This document shows positions 54,685 to 64,000 of a stretch of DNA of 64,000 bases, piece after piece. Source of the stretch: Microbacterium horticulturae (GTDB lineage Bacteria; Actinomycetota; Actinomycetes; Actinomycetales; Microbacteriaceae). The stretch is taken from assembly GCF_029094505.1 (NCBI RefSeq), contig NZ_CP119108.1, positions 248,001-312,000 on the forward strand, in the 5' to 3' direction. The first letter of the stretch is position 1. Every line of letters starts with the position of its first letter. A program made the position numbers and the translations under genes. The notes under the pieces were generated by a model, which worked only from the letters and a program-made list of their open reading frames with translations, was not told the DNA's origin and did no database searches.

Positions 54685-55224
54685 ATGGCTACCGGAGCGA
54701 CGATGCACACCTTCGAGGTGCAACTGGCCGACGTCGATCGCGGCGTGTATGAGGAGCTGACGCTGCGCCTGGCGCGGCATCCCTCCGAGACCGACGCCTA
54801 TATGATCACGCGGCTTCTCGCGTACTGCCTCGAGTATGAAGAGGGCATCGCGTTCAGCGAGGGCATCTCGGCGACCGACGAGCCGGCCGTGCTGGTGCGT
54901 GACCTGACCGGTCGGGTCACGGCGTGGATCGAAGTGGGAGCACCGGATGCCCCCCGCCTGCACTTCGGCAGTAAGCTCGCCGACCGCACCGCCGTGTACA
55001 CACATCGCGACCCCGCGAAGGTCATCGCGCAGTGGGCGGGCAAGACCATCCACGAGGCCGACGCGATCACGGTGCACAGCTTCGATCCGGGGTTCATCGA
55101 CGCGGCGGCGGGGCTCGTCGAGCGGCGCAATGAGATGACGCTGTCGGTCACCGAGCGGCAGGTCTACCTCGAGCTGAACGGCACGCATCTGTCGTCGCCG
55201 ATCCACGACCACGCGATCCGCTGA
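54685..55224 (+). CDS. YaeQ family protein
   Basis: 179 residues from the ATG at 54685. HTFEVQLADVDRGVYEELTLRLARHPSETDAYMITRLLAYCLEYEEGIAFS, followed by WIEVGAPDAPRLHFGSK, is the YaeQ signature, a PD-(D/E)xK-nuclease-like fold. The gene overlaps an alternative frame of the upstream gene only if a much earlier start is used. Its biochemical role is unknown. Confidence 0.92.
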   Translation: MATGATMHTFEVQLADVDRGVYEELTLRLARHPSETDAYMITRLLAYCLEYEEGIAFSEGISATDEPAVLVRDLTGRVTAWIEVGAPDAPRLHFGSKLADRTAVYTHRDPAKVIAQWAGKTIHEADAITVHSFDPGFIDAAAGLVERRNEMTLSVTERQVYLELNGTHLSSPIHDHAIR

Positions 55225-55260
55225 GCGCTGGCCGCGGACCGGCGCTCGTCCAGAATGCGT

Positions 55261-56079
55261 TCACCCTGCCCCGAACAGCGCACCCGGGCCGGTGAGCGTG
55301 CCGGCGCTGGCCGACGCGACGAGCACCGCGGCCAGCGCCGCGAGCACGCCGCCTGCGAAGAGCGCGTCCCGGGCCGTGAGCGCGACCGGTCGCCAGATCG
55401 TGCGTGGTGAAAGGCCCAGCCCGCGCTGCTCGAGCGCCCGCGCGAGACGCTCGCCACGACGCAAGGAACCGATGAGAAGGGCGGATGCCGCGGCGAGGTG
55501 CCCGGCGGCGCCGAGCCGCGGCATCCCGTTCCGTCCGATCGGTGCGCGCACCAGGTGCGCCGCGCGGATCGTCTGCCACTCGGCGCCCATCGTCTGCAGC
55601 ATGCGGTAGCCGGCGAGCAGGGCGCTGGCGACGCGGATGTCGAGACGCAGATGCTGGTGTGCGCTCGTCATGAGCGCCACAGGGTCGGTCGACACGATGA
55701 AGGCGATCGACAGGACGCCGGTCGCCAGCGTGCGCAGGGCCAACGCCAGTCCAACGTCGAGGCCCTCCTGCGTGACCCGGAGGAGACCCGCCTGCCAGAG
55801 CACCGTCCCCGGCCGCGTGAGCATGTTCGCGACGAACAGTCCCAACGCGAACGCGATGAACGGCACGTGCCCGAGCGCGAGCGTGCGCGGCGGGACGGCC
55901 CGCGCCGCCAGGACGGCCGCGACGGCCACCACGTAGAGCGCGGCGAGCGTGGGCACATCGAACACGAACAGCAGCACGAGCGAGACGGCGAACAGCAGCG
56001 CGAGCTTCACACTCGGATTGCGCTGCGCAAGCGGGCCGACCAGGTGCCGCCGGAGGTCGGTCGGAGAGCCGGCGCTCAT
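55261..56079 (-). CDS. ykoC: ECF transporter transmembrane T component (YkoC)
   Basis: 272 residues with about six membrane segments and the CbiQ/EcfT coupling motif region (LAGYRMLQTMGAEWQTIRAAHLVRAP, then GSLRRGERLARALEQRGL), where the Ala-Arg-Gly-type helices contact the ATPase. It overlaps the ATPase gene by ATGA. With the ATPase, YkoE and YkoF it forms the thiamine-precursor ECF system under a TPP riboswitch. Confidence 0.92.
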   Translation of the reverse strand: MSAGSPTDLRRHLVGPLAQRNPSVKLALLFAVSLVLLFVFDVPTLAALYVVAVAAVLAARAVPPRTLALGHVPFIAFALGLFVANMLTRPGTVLWQAGLLRVTQEGLDVGLALALRTLATGVLSIAFIVSTDPVALMTSAHQHLRLDIRVASALLAGYRMLQTMGAEWQTIRAAHLVRAPIGRNGMPRLGAAGHLAAASALLIGSLRRGERLARALEQRGLGLSPRTIWRPVALTARDALFAGGVLAALAAVLVASASAGTLTGPGALFGAG

Positions 56080-57776
56080 CGTGAGGGCGCTCTGTCGTAG
56101 GCGTCGAGCGCGGCGTGCAGCTCGGCGGTCGATCGGCAGCGCGTCAGCAGATGCTCGACCAGCCGCGGAACGCGCACGCCGGCGCGGCGCAGCAGAGCGC
56201 CTTCGCGCAGCACGTCGGCGAGGTCACCGTCACGAATGACCCGGCCCTCGTCGATCACTATCGCGCGGTCGGCGACCGCGGCCAGCGAGCGGAGGTCGTG
56301 GGATGCCGCGAGCACGGCGCGTCCGTCGTCGGCGGCGACCCGCAGCTGACGTGCGGCCCGCAGCGCGTCTCGACGGTCGAGCCCGAACGTGGGCTCGTCC
56401 GCGATGAGGATCGGGCGGTCGTGGGCGAGCATCGCCGCGAGGCTCAGGCGCCGCTTCTCACCGCCCGAGAGACGGTACGGGCTGCTGCCCCGCACATGCG
56501 TGAGACGATGCGCGTCCAGCGCCTGCTCGACGCGTGCGGCGATGCCGGCGTCCCCACGCCGATGCCTCCCGCGTCGCGGCGCCGACGCAGCGAGCCCGTG
56601 CGCGACCTCGTCGGCCACCGTGCGCCCGACGAACTGATGCTCGGGATTCTGAAAGACCATGCCGGCGCCCCGCCGGACGCCGTAGCCGGTCACCGCGCCG
56701 CCGAGGCACTGTTGCAGCCCTGCCAACGTGCGCAGCAGCGTCGACTTGCCGGCGCCGTTGCGGCCCAGCAGCACGACGACCTCGCCCGCGCGCAGCTCGA
56801 GCGACACGTCATCGAGCACCGGCTCGGAGGCGCCCACGCTCAGGCGGTGTGCCTCCAAGACGACGGCGCCGCGTTCGGGCGGCATACCCGGCGCTGCCTG
56901 CGAAAGGGAATCGACGAAGGCCCGATTCGCCGCGGCGTCGAGCGCGCCCGGCACTCCCGTGACCGCATGCAGTTCGGCATCGAGCGGCAGCCAGCAGCCC
57001 GCGTCGCGCAGCCGTGCCGCATGCTCAGCCAGGACCGCAGCGGTGTCGCCGCTCGCCGCGACTCGCCCTCGGTCGTCAAGGACGACGGCGCGCTCGGGCA
57101 TCGCCCCGGCATCGGCCAGATCGTCGAGACGATGCTCGACGAGCACCGTCGTCGCTTCGGTCGCAGCGACAGCGGCATCGATGGCCGCACGCACCGCGAT
57201 GACCCCATCGGCGTCGAGCATCGAGGTCGGCTCGTCGAGCAGCAGCACGCCGGGCTCGGACGCGAGAACGGCCGCGAGAGCCACGCGCTGACGCTGCCCT
57301 CCGGAGAGGGAGTGGATGCCGCGGCCGCGCAGGTCTGCGGCATCCACCACTTCCAGCGCAGCCGTGATCCGGGCGTCCATCTCGTCGCGCGGTACGCCGT
57401 GGTTCTCGAGCCCGAACGCGACCTCGGCGTCCACGTCGACCATGCACAGCTGCGCGTCGGGGTCCTGCGCGAGCGCGCCGACGGTGCGCGCCAGCTCGAC
57501 GACGGTCTTTGACTCGGTGTCGACCCCGCCGACCGTCGCGCGACCGTGCATCGTGGCCGTGACCGAGTGCGGCACGACCCCCGAGAGCACGTCGAGCAGC
57601 GTCGACTTGCCCGACCCCGACGGCCCGAACACTATGGTGCGGCTGCCCGCAGGGAACTCCGCGGTCACCTCGTCGAGGACGGCGCGCGTGCCGAAGCGGA
57701 TGGATGCGGCATCCACCCGCACGTCCGTCGTCTGGCGTGTGACCGGCCGATCGTGATCACTCAGCGCGCGCGGCAC
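56076..57776 (-). CDS. ykoD: fused double ATPase of an ECF transporter (YkoD)
   Basis: 566 residues with two complete ABC ATPase domains. Domain 1 has Walker A GPSGSGKST near 54 and signature LSGGQRQRVALA. Domain 2 has GRNGAGKST near 350 and LSGGEKRRLSLAAML. The fusion replaces the two separate EcfA subunits. It powers uptake of thiamine or its precursor. It overlaps ykoE by 20 bp and ykoC by 4 bp. Confidence 0.95.
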   Translation of the reverse strand: MPRALSDHDRPVTRQTTDVRVDAASIRFGTRAVLDEVTAEFPAGSRTIVFGPSGSGKSTLLDVLSGVVPHSVTATMHGRATVGGVDTESKTVVELARTVGALAQDPDAQLCMVDVDAEVAFGLENHGVPRDEMDARITAALEVVDAADLRGRGIHSLSGGQRQRVALAAVLASEPGVLLLDEPTSMLDADGVIAVRAAIDAAVAATEATTVLVEHRLDDLADAGAMPERAVVLDDRGRVAASGDTAAVLAEHAARLRDAGCWLPLDAELHAVTGVPGALDAAANRAFVDSLSQAAPGMPPERGAVVLEAHRLSVGASEPVLDDVSLELRAGEVVVLLGRNGAGKSTLLRTLAGLQQCLGGAVTGYGVRRGAGMVFQNPEHQFVGRTVADEVAHGLAASAPRRGRHRRGDAGIAARVEQALDAHRLTHVRGSSPYRLSGGEKRRLSLAAMLAHDRPILIADEPTFGLDRRDALRAARQLRVAADDGRAVLAASHDLRSLAAVADRAIVIDEGRVIRDGDLADVLREGALLRRAGVRVPRLVEHLLTRCRSTAELHAALDAYDRAPSR

Positions 57777-58410
57777 GGTCGCGACCGATCGCGAAGTTGT
57801 CGACCACGCCGGTGCGTGCGACCGCCGAGACGATCGGCTTGGCCAGCAGGCCGCCGAGCACGATACCCGAGAGCACCTGGACGACGAGGCGGATCCAGAA
57901 CAGATCGGTGCCGTACCACCCCGAGCGGAAGGCCGAGAAGAAGAACACGAAGCCGGCGCCCAGTGCGCCGGAGAGCGCGTACTGCAGCCATCCGTAGCGC
58001 CGGTAGCGCGTCAGCGCGAACGGGAGTTCGCTGCCGATGCCCTGAATGCCCGCCGCGACGAACAGCAACGGACCGACCGCCGACCCGAGGAAGACGACCT
58101 CGATCACCGACGCGAGGATCTCGGCGGCCACGCCCGCGAAGGGGCGCCGCACGATCGCCACCGCGATCGGCGACACCAGGAGCCATCCACCCAGAAGCAC
58201 GTGCTGGGTGAGGTCCCCGAGCGGACCGGCGAGCACCGACAGCCACGCCCAGGCCTGCACGAGCGCCCAGTAGAGGAAGCCTGCGACCACGCCGAGCACG
58301 ACGATGAGCATGATGTCGCGCAGGCTCCAGCCGCGGTGACTGCGCGTGGGTCGGGGACGCGCCGTGCCGTTCTCGAAGGCGCTCGCCGTGGCGCTCTCGG
58401 GGGCGCTCAT
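57757..58410 (-). CDS. ykoE: ECF transporter substrate-binding S component (YkoE)
   Basis: 217 residues with about six membrane segments. SLRDIMLIVVLGVVAGFLYWALVQAW and the late RYRRYGWLQYALSGALGAGFVFFFSAFRSGWYGTDLFW match YkoE, thought to bind hydroxymethylpyrimidine or thiamine. It starts 4 bp inside the end of ykoF and lies in the TPP-riboswitch operon. Confidence 0.92.
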   Translation of the reverse strand: MSAPESATASAFENGTARPRPTRSHRGWSLRDIMLIVVLGVVAGFLYWALVQAWAWLSVLAGPLGDLTQHVLLGGWLLVSPIAVAIVRRPFAGVAAEILASVIEVVFLGSAVGPLLFVAAGIQGIGSELPFALTRYRRYGWLQYALSGALGAGFVFFFSAFRSGWYGTDLFWIRLVVQVLSGIVLGGLLAKPIVSAVARTGVVDNFAIGRDRAARAE

Positions 58411-59048
58411 GCCGCAGCTCCGCTCGGGCTGTTCACCGAGATGGTGACGTGGGTCGTCACGTGCGGCACCGTGCGGCCCACGCGCACCCAGCCGCCGGCC
58501 ACGGTCTCGAGGATCGTCGCGACATCGCCGTGCAGGCGCGTCACGTAGTGGTCGCTGCGCACGTACGTGCCGTTCGCTCGCGCGTCGTCGATGGCGGCGT
58601 AGATATCGCGCATGTGGTCGGCGGCTCCGCTGTCATCGAGCGGATACAGCGCCCACTGCGCCGAGCCCACGACGCCGGTCGGCGGGACGTCGGGGAGGGG
58701 CGACACGAGCCCGCCGCCGGCCGGGAGCGCGCAGCGCACCTCGCCGGGGCATCCCCTCGAGAACATCACCGTGGCGCTCACGTGACGCCCGCCGCGCGCA
58801 GCCGCGGCGATCAGGCGCGCGAAATATGTGGCCAGGGCCGTCTCGTCGCCGGTCGCCCACGTGCTGACGTCGTCAGTGACGACATCGAGCTGCGCCGCGT
58901 CGGCCGAGGCTTCGGCGAGGGCGGTGAGGATGACGTCGACATAGTCATCGCTCATCACCGCGAGGGTGATGCGGCCGCCGACACCGAACTGCTGGGGCGT
59001 CGGTGTGTCTTGGGCCTCTTGCTGATTATCTTGCGTGACCGAATGCAC
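58407..59048 (-). CDS. ykoF: thiamine-binding protein YkoF
   Basis: 213 residues from a GTG at 59048 with GGAGAAAGG upstream. The open frame upstream of this lies inside the riboswitch and is not coding. FGVGGRITLAVMSDDYVDVILTALAEA and a second half with VSATVMFSRGCPGEVRCA show the two-repeat YkoF fold, which binds the pyrimidine part of thiamine in the cytoplasm. It is first gene of the ykoFEDC operon. Confidence 0.93.
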   Translation of the reverse strand: MHSVTQDNQQEAQDTPTPQQFGVGGRITLAVMSDDYVDVILTALAEASADAAQLDVVTDDVSTWATGDETALATYFARLIAAAARGGRHVSATVMFSRGCPGEVRCALPAGGGLVSPLPDVPPTGVVGSAQWALYPLDDSGAADHMRDIYAAIDDARANGTYVRSDHYVTRLHGDVATILETVAGGWVRVGRTVPHVTTHVTISVNSPSGAAA

Positions 59049-59121
59049 GTTGTGTGCCCTTTCTCCTCGGAGGTAGGCACGGGTGTGTGCGCGACGCGGT
59101 GCCGTGCACACGTCGAGAAAG

Positions 59122-59209
59122 CTGCCTCCCTGCGCCGGCATGATCCGGATCAGGTTCGACGGTCGAAGGTTGAAGACCTTCCTCTCAGCCCGGCTCACCG
59201 GACTCCCGT
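59122..59209 (-). promoter_or_regulatory. TPP riboswitch (THI element)
   Basis: On the minus strand the conserved blocks appear in order: CGGGAGTCCGG, GGGCTGAGAGG (pyrimidine-sensor core), CGAACCTGATCCGGATCATG (pyrophosphate-sensor core) and GCGCAGGGAGGC. It lies 73 nt upstream of the ykoF start. Bound thiamine pyrophosphate would switch the ykoFEDC operon off, either by terminating or by hiding the GGAGAAAGG sequence. Confidence 0.96.
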
Positions 59210-59327
59210 GTACGCAGGCAGTGTAGCGCGGTCCGCGGTGTCGACGGAGCGTCCGAGCGTGATCCCCAGATGTGACGTTTCCGCGCGTGCGCGGTTACGC
59301 TGGCCCGATGCCCCGCGAGAGACGACC

Positions 59328-60071
59328 GTGAGCCTGCTGCTCACCGCGATCGCGGTCTGCATCATCGCAGCCCTCGCCGCCGCGGCGCAGGCAGTGTCGG
59401 GCTTTGGTTTTGCAATGCTCAGCGTGCCGCTGATGATCCCCGTGCTGGGCGCACCTTCATCGGTCGTCGTCGCGACCGTGCTCGGACTCGTCTTGACCAT
59501 CGGCAGCACGATCGCCGAACGCCGCGCGGTGGAATGGCGCCCCGTCTTTGCGTTGTCGGGCGCCGCGCTGGTCGGCATTCCGATCGGCCTCGCGGTCTTG
59601 CAGTTTCTCGACCCACACTGGCTCTCGCTGGTCATCGGCGTCGTCGTGATCGGCGCGACCGTTCTGCTGGCCCGCCGCACGCCGCTGCAGCTGGAGAGCA
59701 GAAGGGGCATCGTCGCCGCCGGCGTGCTCAGCGGTGCGATGCTCAGCTCGACAGGCATGAACGGTCCGCCGGTCGTCGCGGTATTCCAGACGCGTGGGCT
59801 GCGCCCCGTGGCGTTCCGCGCGTCGCTGCAGGCGGCCTTCGCCATCCAAGACCTGCTGGCGATCATCGGCTTCGTGTTCGTCGCGCGACTCACGCCCCAA
59901 GTCGGCCTCCTCGCGCTGATCGCCGTGCCGGCCCTGGTGCTCGGCTGGTGGCTCGGCGACCGCCTCTTCCACCGCATCGGTCAGGGTGCCTTCCGCTGGA
60001 TCGTGCTCGGGATGCTGCTGCTGAGCGGTCTGCTGGCGATCATCCAAGCCGCGGTGCAGCTCTCCGGCTGA
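59328..60071 (+). CDS. TauE/SafE family sulfite or sulfonate exporter-like membrane protein
   Basis: 247 residues from a GTG at 59328. Seven or eight hydrophobic segments with the family repeats AAQAVSGFGFAMLSVPLM, and LSGAMLSSTGMNGPPVVAVFQTRGL in the second half. Family members move sulfite, sulfoacetate or other small anions across the membrane. It is divergent from the thiamine operon and has no sulfur gene nearby. Confidence 0.88.
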   Translation: MSLLLTAIAVCIIAALAAAAQAVSGFGFAMLSVPLMIPVLGAPSSVVVATVLGLVLTIGSTIAERRAVEWRPVFALSGAALVGIPIGLAVLQFLDPHWLSLVIGVVVIGATVLLARRTPLQLESRRGIVAAGVLSGAMLSSTGMNGPPVVAVFQTRGLRPVAFRASLQAAFAIQDLLAIIGFVFVARLTPQVGLLALIAVPALVLGWWLGDRLFHRIGQGAFRWIVLGMLLLSGLLAIIQAAVQLSG

Positions 60072-60148
60072 TCACGCACCGTGGCTGATCATGCACTCCG
60101 GCTGATCAGACACTGTGCTGCGGCATCCCCCCGCCGTACGCTCGACAC

Positions 60149-60532
60149 ATGAACCGGATCCGCCGGGCGTGGCTGTGGCTGCTGAAGAACACCCTCAACA
60201 AGGGCACGAGCGCCCTCGCGCGCACGGGGCACGGCCCGTTCAGCCTCGTGCGGCACGTCGGCCGCAAGAGCGGAACCGTCTACGAGACGCCCATCATCGT
60301 CGCCGCGGTGCCCGAGGGCTTCGTCGCCGAACTGACCTACGGCGAGCAGGTCAACTGGTACCGCAATGTGGTGGCCGCCGGCGGATGCGAACTCGTCGTG
60401 CGCGGCATCCCGCACCGCATCGTCGCCATCGAACCGTACCCGACGGATGCCGGCCGAAAGGCGTTCGGCCCTCCAGCCACCGCGCTGCTCACGCTGCTGC
60501 GCCGGAACGAGTTTCGACTGCTGCGCACCTGA
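60149..60532 (+). CDS. DDN/Rv1558-like nitroreductase-family (deazaflavin-dependent) protein
   Basis: 127 residues. RHVGRKSGTVYETPIIVAAVPEGFVAELTYGEQVNWYRNVVAAGG is the core of the F420H2-binding split-barrel family that includes mycobacterial Ddn. Length and the WYRN motif fit. The physiological substrate is unknown. Confidence 0.85.
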   Translation: MNRIRRAWLWLLKNTLNKGTSALARTGHGPFSLVRHVGRKSGTVYETPIIVAAVPEGFVAELTYGEQVNWYRNVVAAGGCELVVRGIPHRIVAIEPYPTDAGRKAFGPPATALLTLLRRNEFRLLRT

Positions 60533-60534
60533 GG

Positions 60535-60924
60535 TCAGTCGAAGGCGCCCGAGCGCGTCGAGACGATCTGCTTGCCCAACGGCATGAGTGACACCGCCAC
60601 GAGCTTGAAGTCGGCGATGCCCATAGGAATACCGATGATGGTCACGCACAGCGCCAGGCCCGAGACGATGTGTCCGATCGCCAACCACCACCCGGCCACG
60701 ACGACCCAGACGACATTGCCCAGGAACGAGAAGACGCCCGGCTGCCGCTTGTCGACGATCTGCCGTCCGAACGGCCACAGCGAGTAGCGGGCGATGCGGA
60801 ACGACGCGATCGCCCACGGGATCGTGAAGATCGGGATGCACAGCACGATGCCCGCGGCCATGTATCCGATGAACAGCCAGAATCCGGCGAAGACCACCCA
60901 GATGATGTTGAGGATCGTGCGCAT
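60535..60924 (-). CDS. YccF family membrane protein
   Basis: 129 residues from the ATG at 60924. It has two YccF repeats: NIIWVVFAGFWLFIGYMAAGIVLCIPIFTIPWAIASFRIARYSLWPFGRQIV and NVVWVVVAGWWLAIGHIVSGLALCVTIIGIPMGIADFKLVAVSLMPLGKQIV, each with a hydrophobic pair. An inner-membrane protein of unknown role. Its end is 2 bp from the convergent Ddn-like gene's stop. Confidence 0.93.
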   Translation of the reverse strand: MRTILNIIWVVFAGFWLFIGYMAAGIVLCIPIFTIPWAIASFRIARYSLWPFGRQIVDKRQPGVFSFLGNVVWVVVAGWWLAIGHIVSGLALCVTIIGIPMGIADFKLVAVSLMPLGKQIVSTRSGAFD

Positions 60925-61136
60925 CTCCACATCATGGCAGGCCGTGACCGGGCAACGGCTGGGTCGCCGCGGGGGCCGTGCTGGCGGCGATCCCGGTGCT
61001 GGTGCTTTTCTTCGCGCTGCGGCGCTGTGGGCGCTTCCCGCGGCCCGCGCGCGGCTCGGATCGCCGAACGTGACGGCCGAACAGGGGCGGTGCTGAGGCT
61101 CGGGGGAAGGGTGGCCGAGAGGCGGGATGCCGCGGC

Positions 61137-62012
61137 TCAGCGCAGGTCGTCGAGCGCGGCGTGCAGCTTCTCGGCCTCGCCTGCCGCCATCGCGTAGCCG
61201 TGCTCGGGCGCGGGGTAGGCGCCCGACCGTACCTCGCCCGCGTAGGCCCGGATGCCGTCGATCGTCGCGGCGCCGACCTCGGCGAAGCGCTTGACGAAGC
61301 GCGCCTGATGTCCGTCGTGGATGCCCAGCAGGTCGTGGAACACGAGCACCTGACCATCGACGGCCGGGCCCGCGCCGATGCCGATCACGGGTACGTCCAG
61401 CAGGGGCACTATCGCCGCTGTGGCCTCGCTCGGGATCGCTTCGAACACGAGCGCGAAGCATCCCGCAGCCTGCAGCGCCAGCGCGTCGGCCGCCACCTGC
61501 TGAGCGGCCTCGGCGGTGCGGCCCTGGGCACGGTAGCCACCGAGTACACCGACGGTCTGCGGCGTGAGCCCGACGTGCCCCATCACGGGGATGCCCGCGG
61601 CCACGATCGCCCGCGCCCGCTCGACGGTCGTGCCACCGCGCTCGATCTTGACGGCGTCGACCCCGGCCTCCTTCACGAAGCGCTGCGCGGTGCGCACGGC
61701 CTGCTCGTCGCTCGCCTCGTACGAGCCGAACGGCAGGTCGCCCACGAGGAGCGGGCCGACCAGTCCGCGGCGCACGGCCGCAGTGAGCATGAGCAGCTCG
61801 TCGACCGTCACCGACACCGTGCTGTCGTAGCCGAGCACGGTCATGGCGGCCGAATCCCCGACGAGCACGGCATCCACCCCCGCCGCCTCGGCGGCGCGAG
61901 CGCCGGGATGGTCGTACGCGGTCACCATGACGATGGGCTCGCCCGCGGCCTTCTTGGCGGCGAGCGTCGCGAACGTGGTCTTCGGGGCGCGCTCGCCGGG
62001 ATGCGTGCTCAT
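61137..62012 (-). CDS. panB: 3-methyl-2-oxobutanoate hydroxymethyltransferase
   Basis: 291 residues. [61 protein letters not shown] and [20 protein letters not shown] are the canonical PanB blocks. It makes ketopantoate from 2-oxoisovalerate. Its start overlaps the panD stop. The GGATGCCGC word follows the stop codon directly. Confidence 0.97.
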   Translation of the reverse strand: MSTHPGERAPKTTFATLAAKKAAGEPIVMVTAYDHPGARAAEAAGVDAVLVGDSAAMTVLGYDSTVSVTVDELLMLTAAVRRGLVGPLLVGDLPFGSYEASDEQAVRTAQRFVKEAGVDAVKIERGGTTVERARAIVAAGIPVMGHVGLTPQTVGVLGGYRAQGRTAEAAQQVAADALALQAAGCFALVFEAIPSEATAAIVPLLDVPVIGIGAGPAVDGQVLVFHDLLGIHDGHQARFVKRFAEVGAATIDGIRAYAGEVRSGAYPAPEHGYAMAAGEAEKLHAALDDLR

Positions 62013-62404
62013 GCCAGGGCCTCCGCTGCGACGAGGACGCCGGGCTCGGCGTCCACGGTGATGATGCGATTGTGCTCGTCGACGTGCACCACGCGCGGCT
62101 CGTAGGCGTCGAGCTCGCCATCGTCGACATCTGCGTACGAGATGACGATCACGGTGTCGCCGGTGTGCACGAGTCGGGCGGCCGCGCCGTTGAGCTGCAG
62201 GTCACCGGACCCGCGGACGCCTGCGATCGTGTAGGTCACCAGGCGTGACCCGTTGTCGACGTCCACGACGTGCACCTGTTCGTTCGGGCGGATGTCGGCG
62301 GCCTCGAGCAGCTCGGGGTCGACGGTGATCGATCCGACGTAGTGCAGGTCGCTGCCGGTCACCCTGGCGCGGTGGATCTTGGACTTGAGCATGGTGCGTC
62401 GCAT
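62009..62404 (-). CDS. panD: aspartate 1-decarboxylase precursor
   Basis: 131 residues from the ATG at 62404, overlapping the panC stop. The self-cleavage site that makes the pyruvoyl cofactor is G24-S25 in [10 protein letters not shown], at the same place as in E. coli. [14 protein letters not shown] and GDTVIVISY are typical. It supplies beta-alanine for PanC. Confidence 0.97.
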   Translation of the reverse strand: MRRTMLKSKIHRARVTGSDLHYVGSITVDPELLEAADIRPNEQVHVVDVDNGSRLVTYTIAGVRGSGDLQLNGAAARLVHTGDTVIVISYADVDDGELDAYEPRVVHVDEHNRIITVDAEPGVLVAAEALA

Positions 62405-63252
62405 CAGGAGGCCTCCAGCAGCCGGTTGTCGATGAGGCGGGCAGCACCGACTCGGGCCGCCACCGCCAGCAGTGCGGTCGGTGCGACGGCGTCGACGAGG
62501 GCGAGGTCGTCGGCGGAGCGCAGCTCGAGGTACTCGGGTTCGATGCCGGCGCTCTCGAGCACGGCGCGTGCCGCCTTGAGCAGCTCGTGCGCACCGGTCT
62601 GACCGGACGACACGGCGCTCTCGGCCGCATCGAGGGCACGGCTGAGCGCTGTCGCGCGCTCGCGGGACGCGGCATCCAGATACGCGTTCCTCGAGCTCAT
62701 CGCGAGACCGTCCGCCTCGCGCACGATCGGGCATGCGACCACGTTCACGTCGAGGTTCAGGTCGCGTACCACCCGGCGTACCACGAGCACCTGCTGGGCG
62801 TCCTTCTGCCCGAAGTACGCGGCGTCGGGCCGGACGATGCCGAACAGCTTCGTGACCACGGTCGCCACGCCGTCGAAGTGCCCGGGTCGGGTTGCGCCGC
62901 AGAGCACATCGGTGATCCCCGCCACATGGATCGAGGTCGCGTAACCGTCGGGGTACACCTCGCCGACCGGGGGAGTGAACAGCACGTCGGCCCCGGCCTG
63001 TGCGGCGAGCCGCGCATCGCGGTGCTCATCGCGTGGGTAGGCCGCGAGGTCTTCGCTCGGGCCGAACTGTGTCGGGTTCACGAACAGCGACACCACGACC
63101 AGGTCGTGCGCGTCGCGCGCCGCGCGCATGAGCGACAGATGCCCCTCGTGAAAGGCACCCATCGTCGGCACGAGGCCGACGGTGCCGCCGCGCTCGCGCG
63201 TCGCGTGCACGACCGCGCGCACCTCGGCGACTGTTCGCAGCGTCTGCATCAT
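62404..63252 (-). CDS. panC: pantothenate synthetase
   Basis: 282 residues. [19 protein letters not shown] holds the HIGH-type ATP site, [43 protein letters not shown] and MSSRNAYL are conserved. It joins pantoate and beta-alanine. Its start overlaps the stop of the DUF2520 gene, and panC, panD and panB form one operon. Confidence 0.97.
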   Translation of the reverse strand: MMQTLRTVAEVRAVVHATRERGGTVGLVPTMGAFHEGHLSLMRAARDAHDLVVVSLFVNPTQFGPSEDLAAYPRDEHRDARLAAQAGADVLFTPPVGEVYPDGYATSIHVAGITDVLCGATRPGHFDGVATVVTKLFGIVRPDAAYFGQKDAQQVLVVRRVVRDLNLDVNVVACPIVREADGLAMSSRNAYLDAASRERATALSRALDAAESAVSSGQTGAHELLKAARAVLESAGIEPEYLELRSADDLALVDAVAPTALLAVAARVGAARLIDNRLLEAS

Positions 63253-63998
63253 CGGCTCCGTTCCGCGGCGAGGGCGCGGGTGTGGTCGGCGAGCACGTCG
63301 AAAAGCGGCACGAGTTCGGGCGCGAGCGCTGCGCGCTGTCGGGCGACGGTCTCATCGTCGCCGCGGGCGATGGGTCCGGTGAGGGCGGATGCCGCGCCGC
63401 GCGCCGCCCAGTTCTCGACCGTGCGCCGCACGAGCGGCGCCAGTAGGGCTCGCGCGTCGCCATCGTCGATGTCGGGCCCCGCCTCGCGCAGCAGACGCTC
63501 TGCGAGGCCTTCGAGGGTCACGACGAAGTTCGCGGCGAACGCGGCGGCGGCGTGGTACCGCGCACGGTCGGCGTCGGCGATCTCGAACGCGTGCATGCCC
63601 AGCGCCGTCGCCAGCGAGCGCGCGATAGTGAGTGCCTCGGGCGAGCGCCCGCCGATCGCGGCGCCGATTCCGGCGAAGACCGAGGGGTCGTCGCCGCCGG
63701 CAAAGGTCTGCAACGGGTGGAGGCCGAAATCGACATCATCGAGCCCGGTCGCCCCGGAGGTGTGGCCGATGAGCGTGGCGTGACCCGACGCGGCGGCCGC
63801 GGCATCCCGAATCTCCCGATCGGGCACGCAGAGCAGCACCACATCGGCGTCGCCCACGGGCTCGTCGCGGCCGGTGGGCCCGAAGACGGTGTAGCCGGCG
63901 TGGGTCAGCGTGGGGGCGATGGCCGAGCCGAGTCGCCCGCGTCCGACCACCGACACCCGGGTGACGGCGGGTGCGGACGATGCAGCGGAAGGGGTCAT
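63249..63998 (-). CDS. Rossmann-fold/DUF2520 protein heading the pantothenate operon
   Basis: 249 residues from an ATG 3 bp from the window edge; its RBS is outside, so an earlier start cannot be excluded. It has VSVVGRGRLGSAIAPTL, VVLLCVPDREIRDAA, IGHTSGATGLDDVDFGLHPLQTF and AFAANFVVTLEGLAERLL, the DUF2520 pattern. It overlaps panC by ATGA. It is a distant paralogue of 23126-23836. The operon position suggests a role near ketopantoate reduction, the one pantothenate step otherwise missing here. Confidence 0.88.
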   Translation of the reverse strand: MTPSAASSAPAVTRVSVVGRGRLGSAIAPTLTHAGYTVFGPTGRDEPVGDADVVLLCVPDREIRDAAAAASGHATLIGHTSGATGLDDVDFGLHPLQTFAGGDDPSVFAGIGAAIGGRSPEALTIARSLATALGMHAFEIADADRARYHAAAAFAANFVVTLEGLAERLLREAGPDIDDGDARALLAPLVRRTVENWAARGAASALTGPIARGDDETVARQRAALAPELVPLFDVLADHTRALAAERSR

Positions 63999-64000
63999 GG

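Overview
The window is chromosomal DNA from a high-GC actinobacterium, most probably a Microbacterium or close relative in the Microbacteriaceae. The grounds are the codon use, the Glu-Asp-Phe tRNA cluster, the tilS-hpt-ftsH-folE-folP-folB-folK-DUF3180-PH-PH-lysS gene order, the ykoF-ykoE-ykoD-ykoC thiamine transporter, and the heavily repeated word GGATGCCGC/GCGGCATCC that runs through genes and gaps alike.

Layout. Positions 1-6120 hold a cell-surface polysaccharide locus: a polyprenyl glycosylphosphotransferase cut by the left edge, a GT4 glycosyltransferase, a GT4-GT2 fusion and a DUF4012 protein. Positions 6121-7137 are non-coding and highly structured. Positions 7138-11825 carry a membrane-tethered XRE/DUF2690 protein, a small kinase, three tRNAs, an M23 peptidase and ppa. 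Positions 12028-28271 are a core housekeeping block (tilS, hpt, ftsH, folate genes, lysS, cls), interrupted by a complete IS481-family insertion at 14130-15599. Positions 28565-35791 hold a frameshifted DUF559-like gene, an unusual operon of three paralogous DUF2975-like membrane proteins with their XRE regulator, and clpC. Positions 36013-44378 are metabolic genes with radA and ldh. A tRNA-Ser then precedes an accessory stretch of about 5 kb (FAD monooxygenase, TetR, Fic protein, DUF1345 protein). The right end has a molybdopterin oxidoreductase, a TPP-riboswitch-controlled thiamine ECF transporter and a pantothenate operon.

Two features look new. First, a family of 58-bp imperfect palindromes lies between genes, almost always as pairs separated by a 14- or 15-bp spacer. 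The IS481 element sits exactly inside one pair, and its 14-bp target duplication is exactly that spacer. Second, three distant loci share short hairpins with complementary loops. A 0.4-kb non-coding array at 6284-6669 exposes CTGGGGA six times. The leader of the polyprenyl glycosylphosphotransferase gene carries CTGGGGA three times. A compact putative sRNA at 38834-38985, ending in a good terminator, exposes TCCCCA loops. The array and the sRNA each follow a near-identical palindrome (TGTCCCCC-N4-GGGGGACA). I read this as a possible sRNA / sponge / target circuit tied to exopolysaccharide synthesis. It is inference from sequence and structure only.
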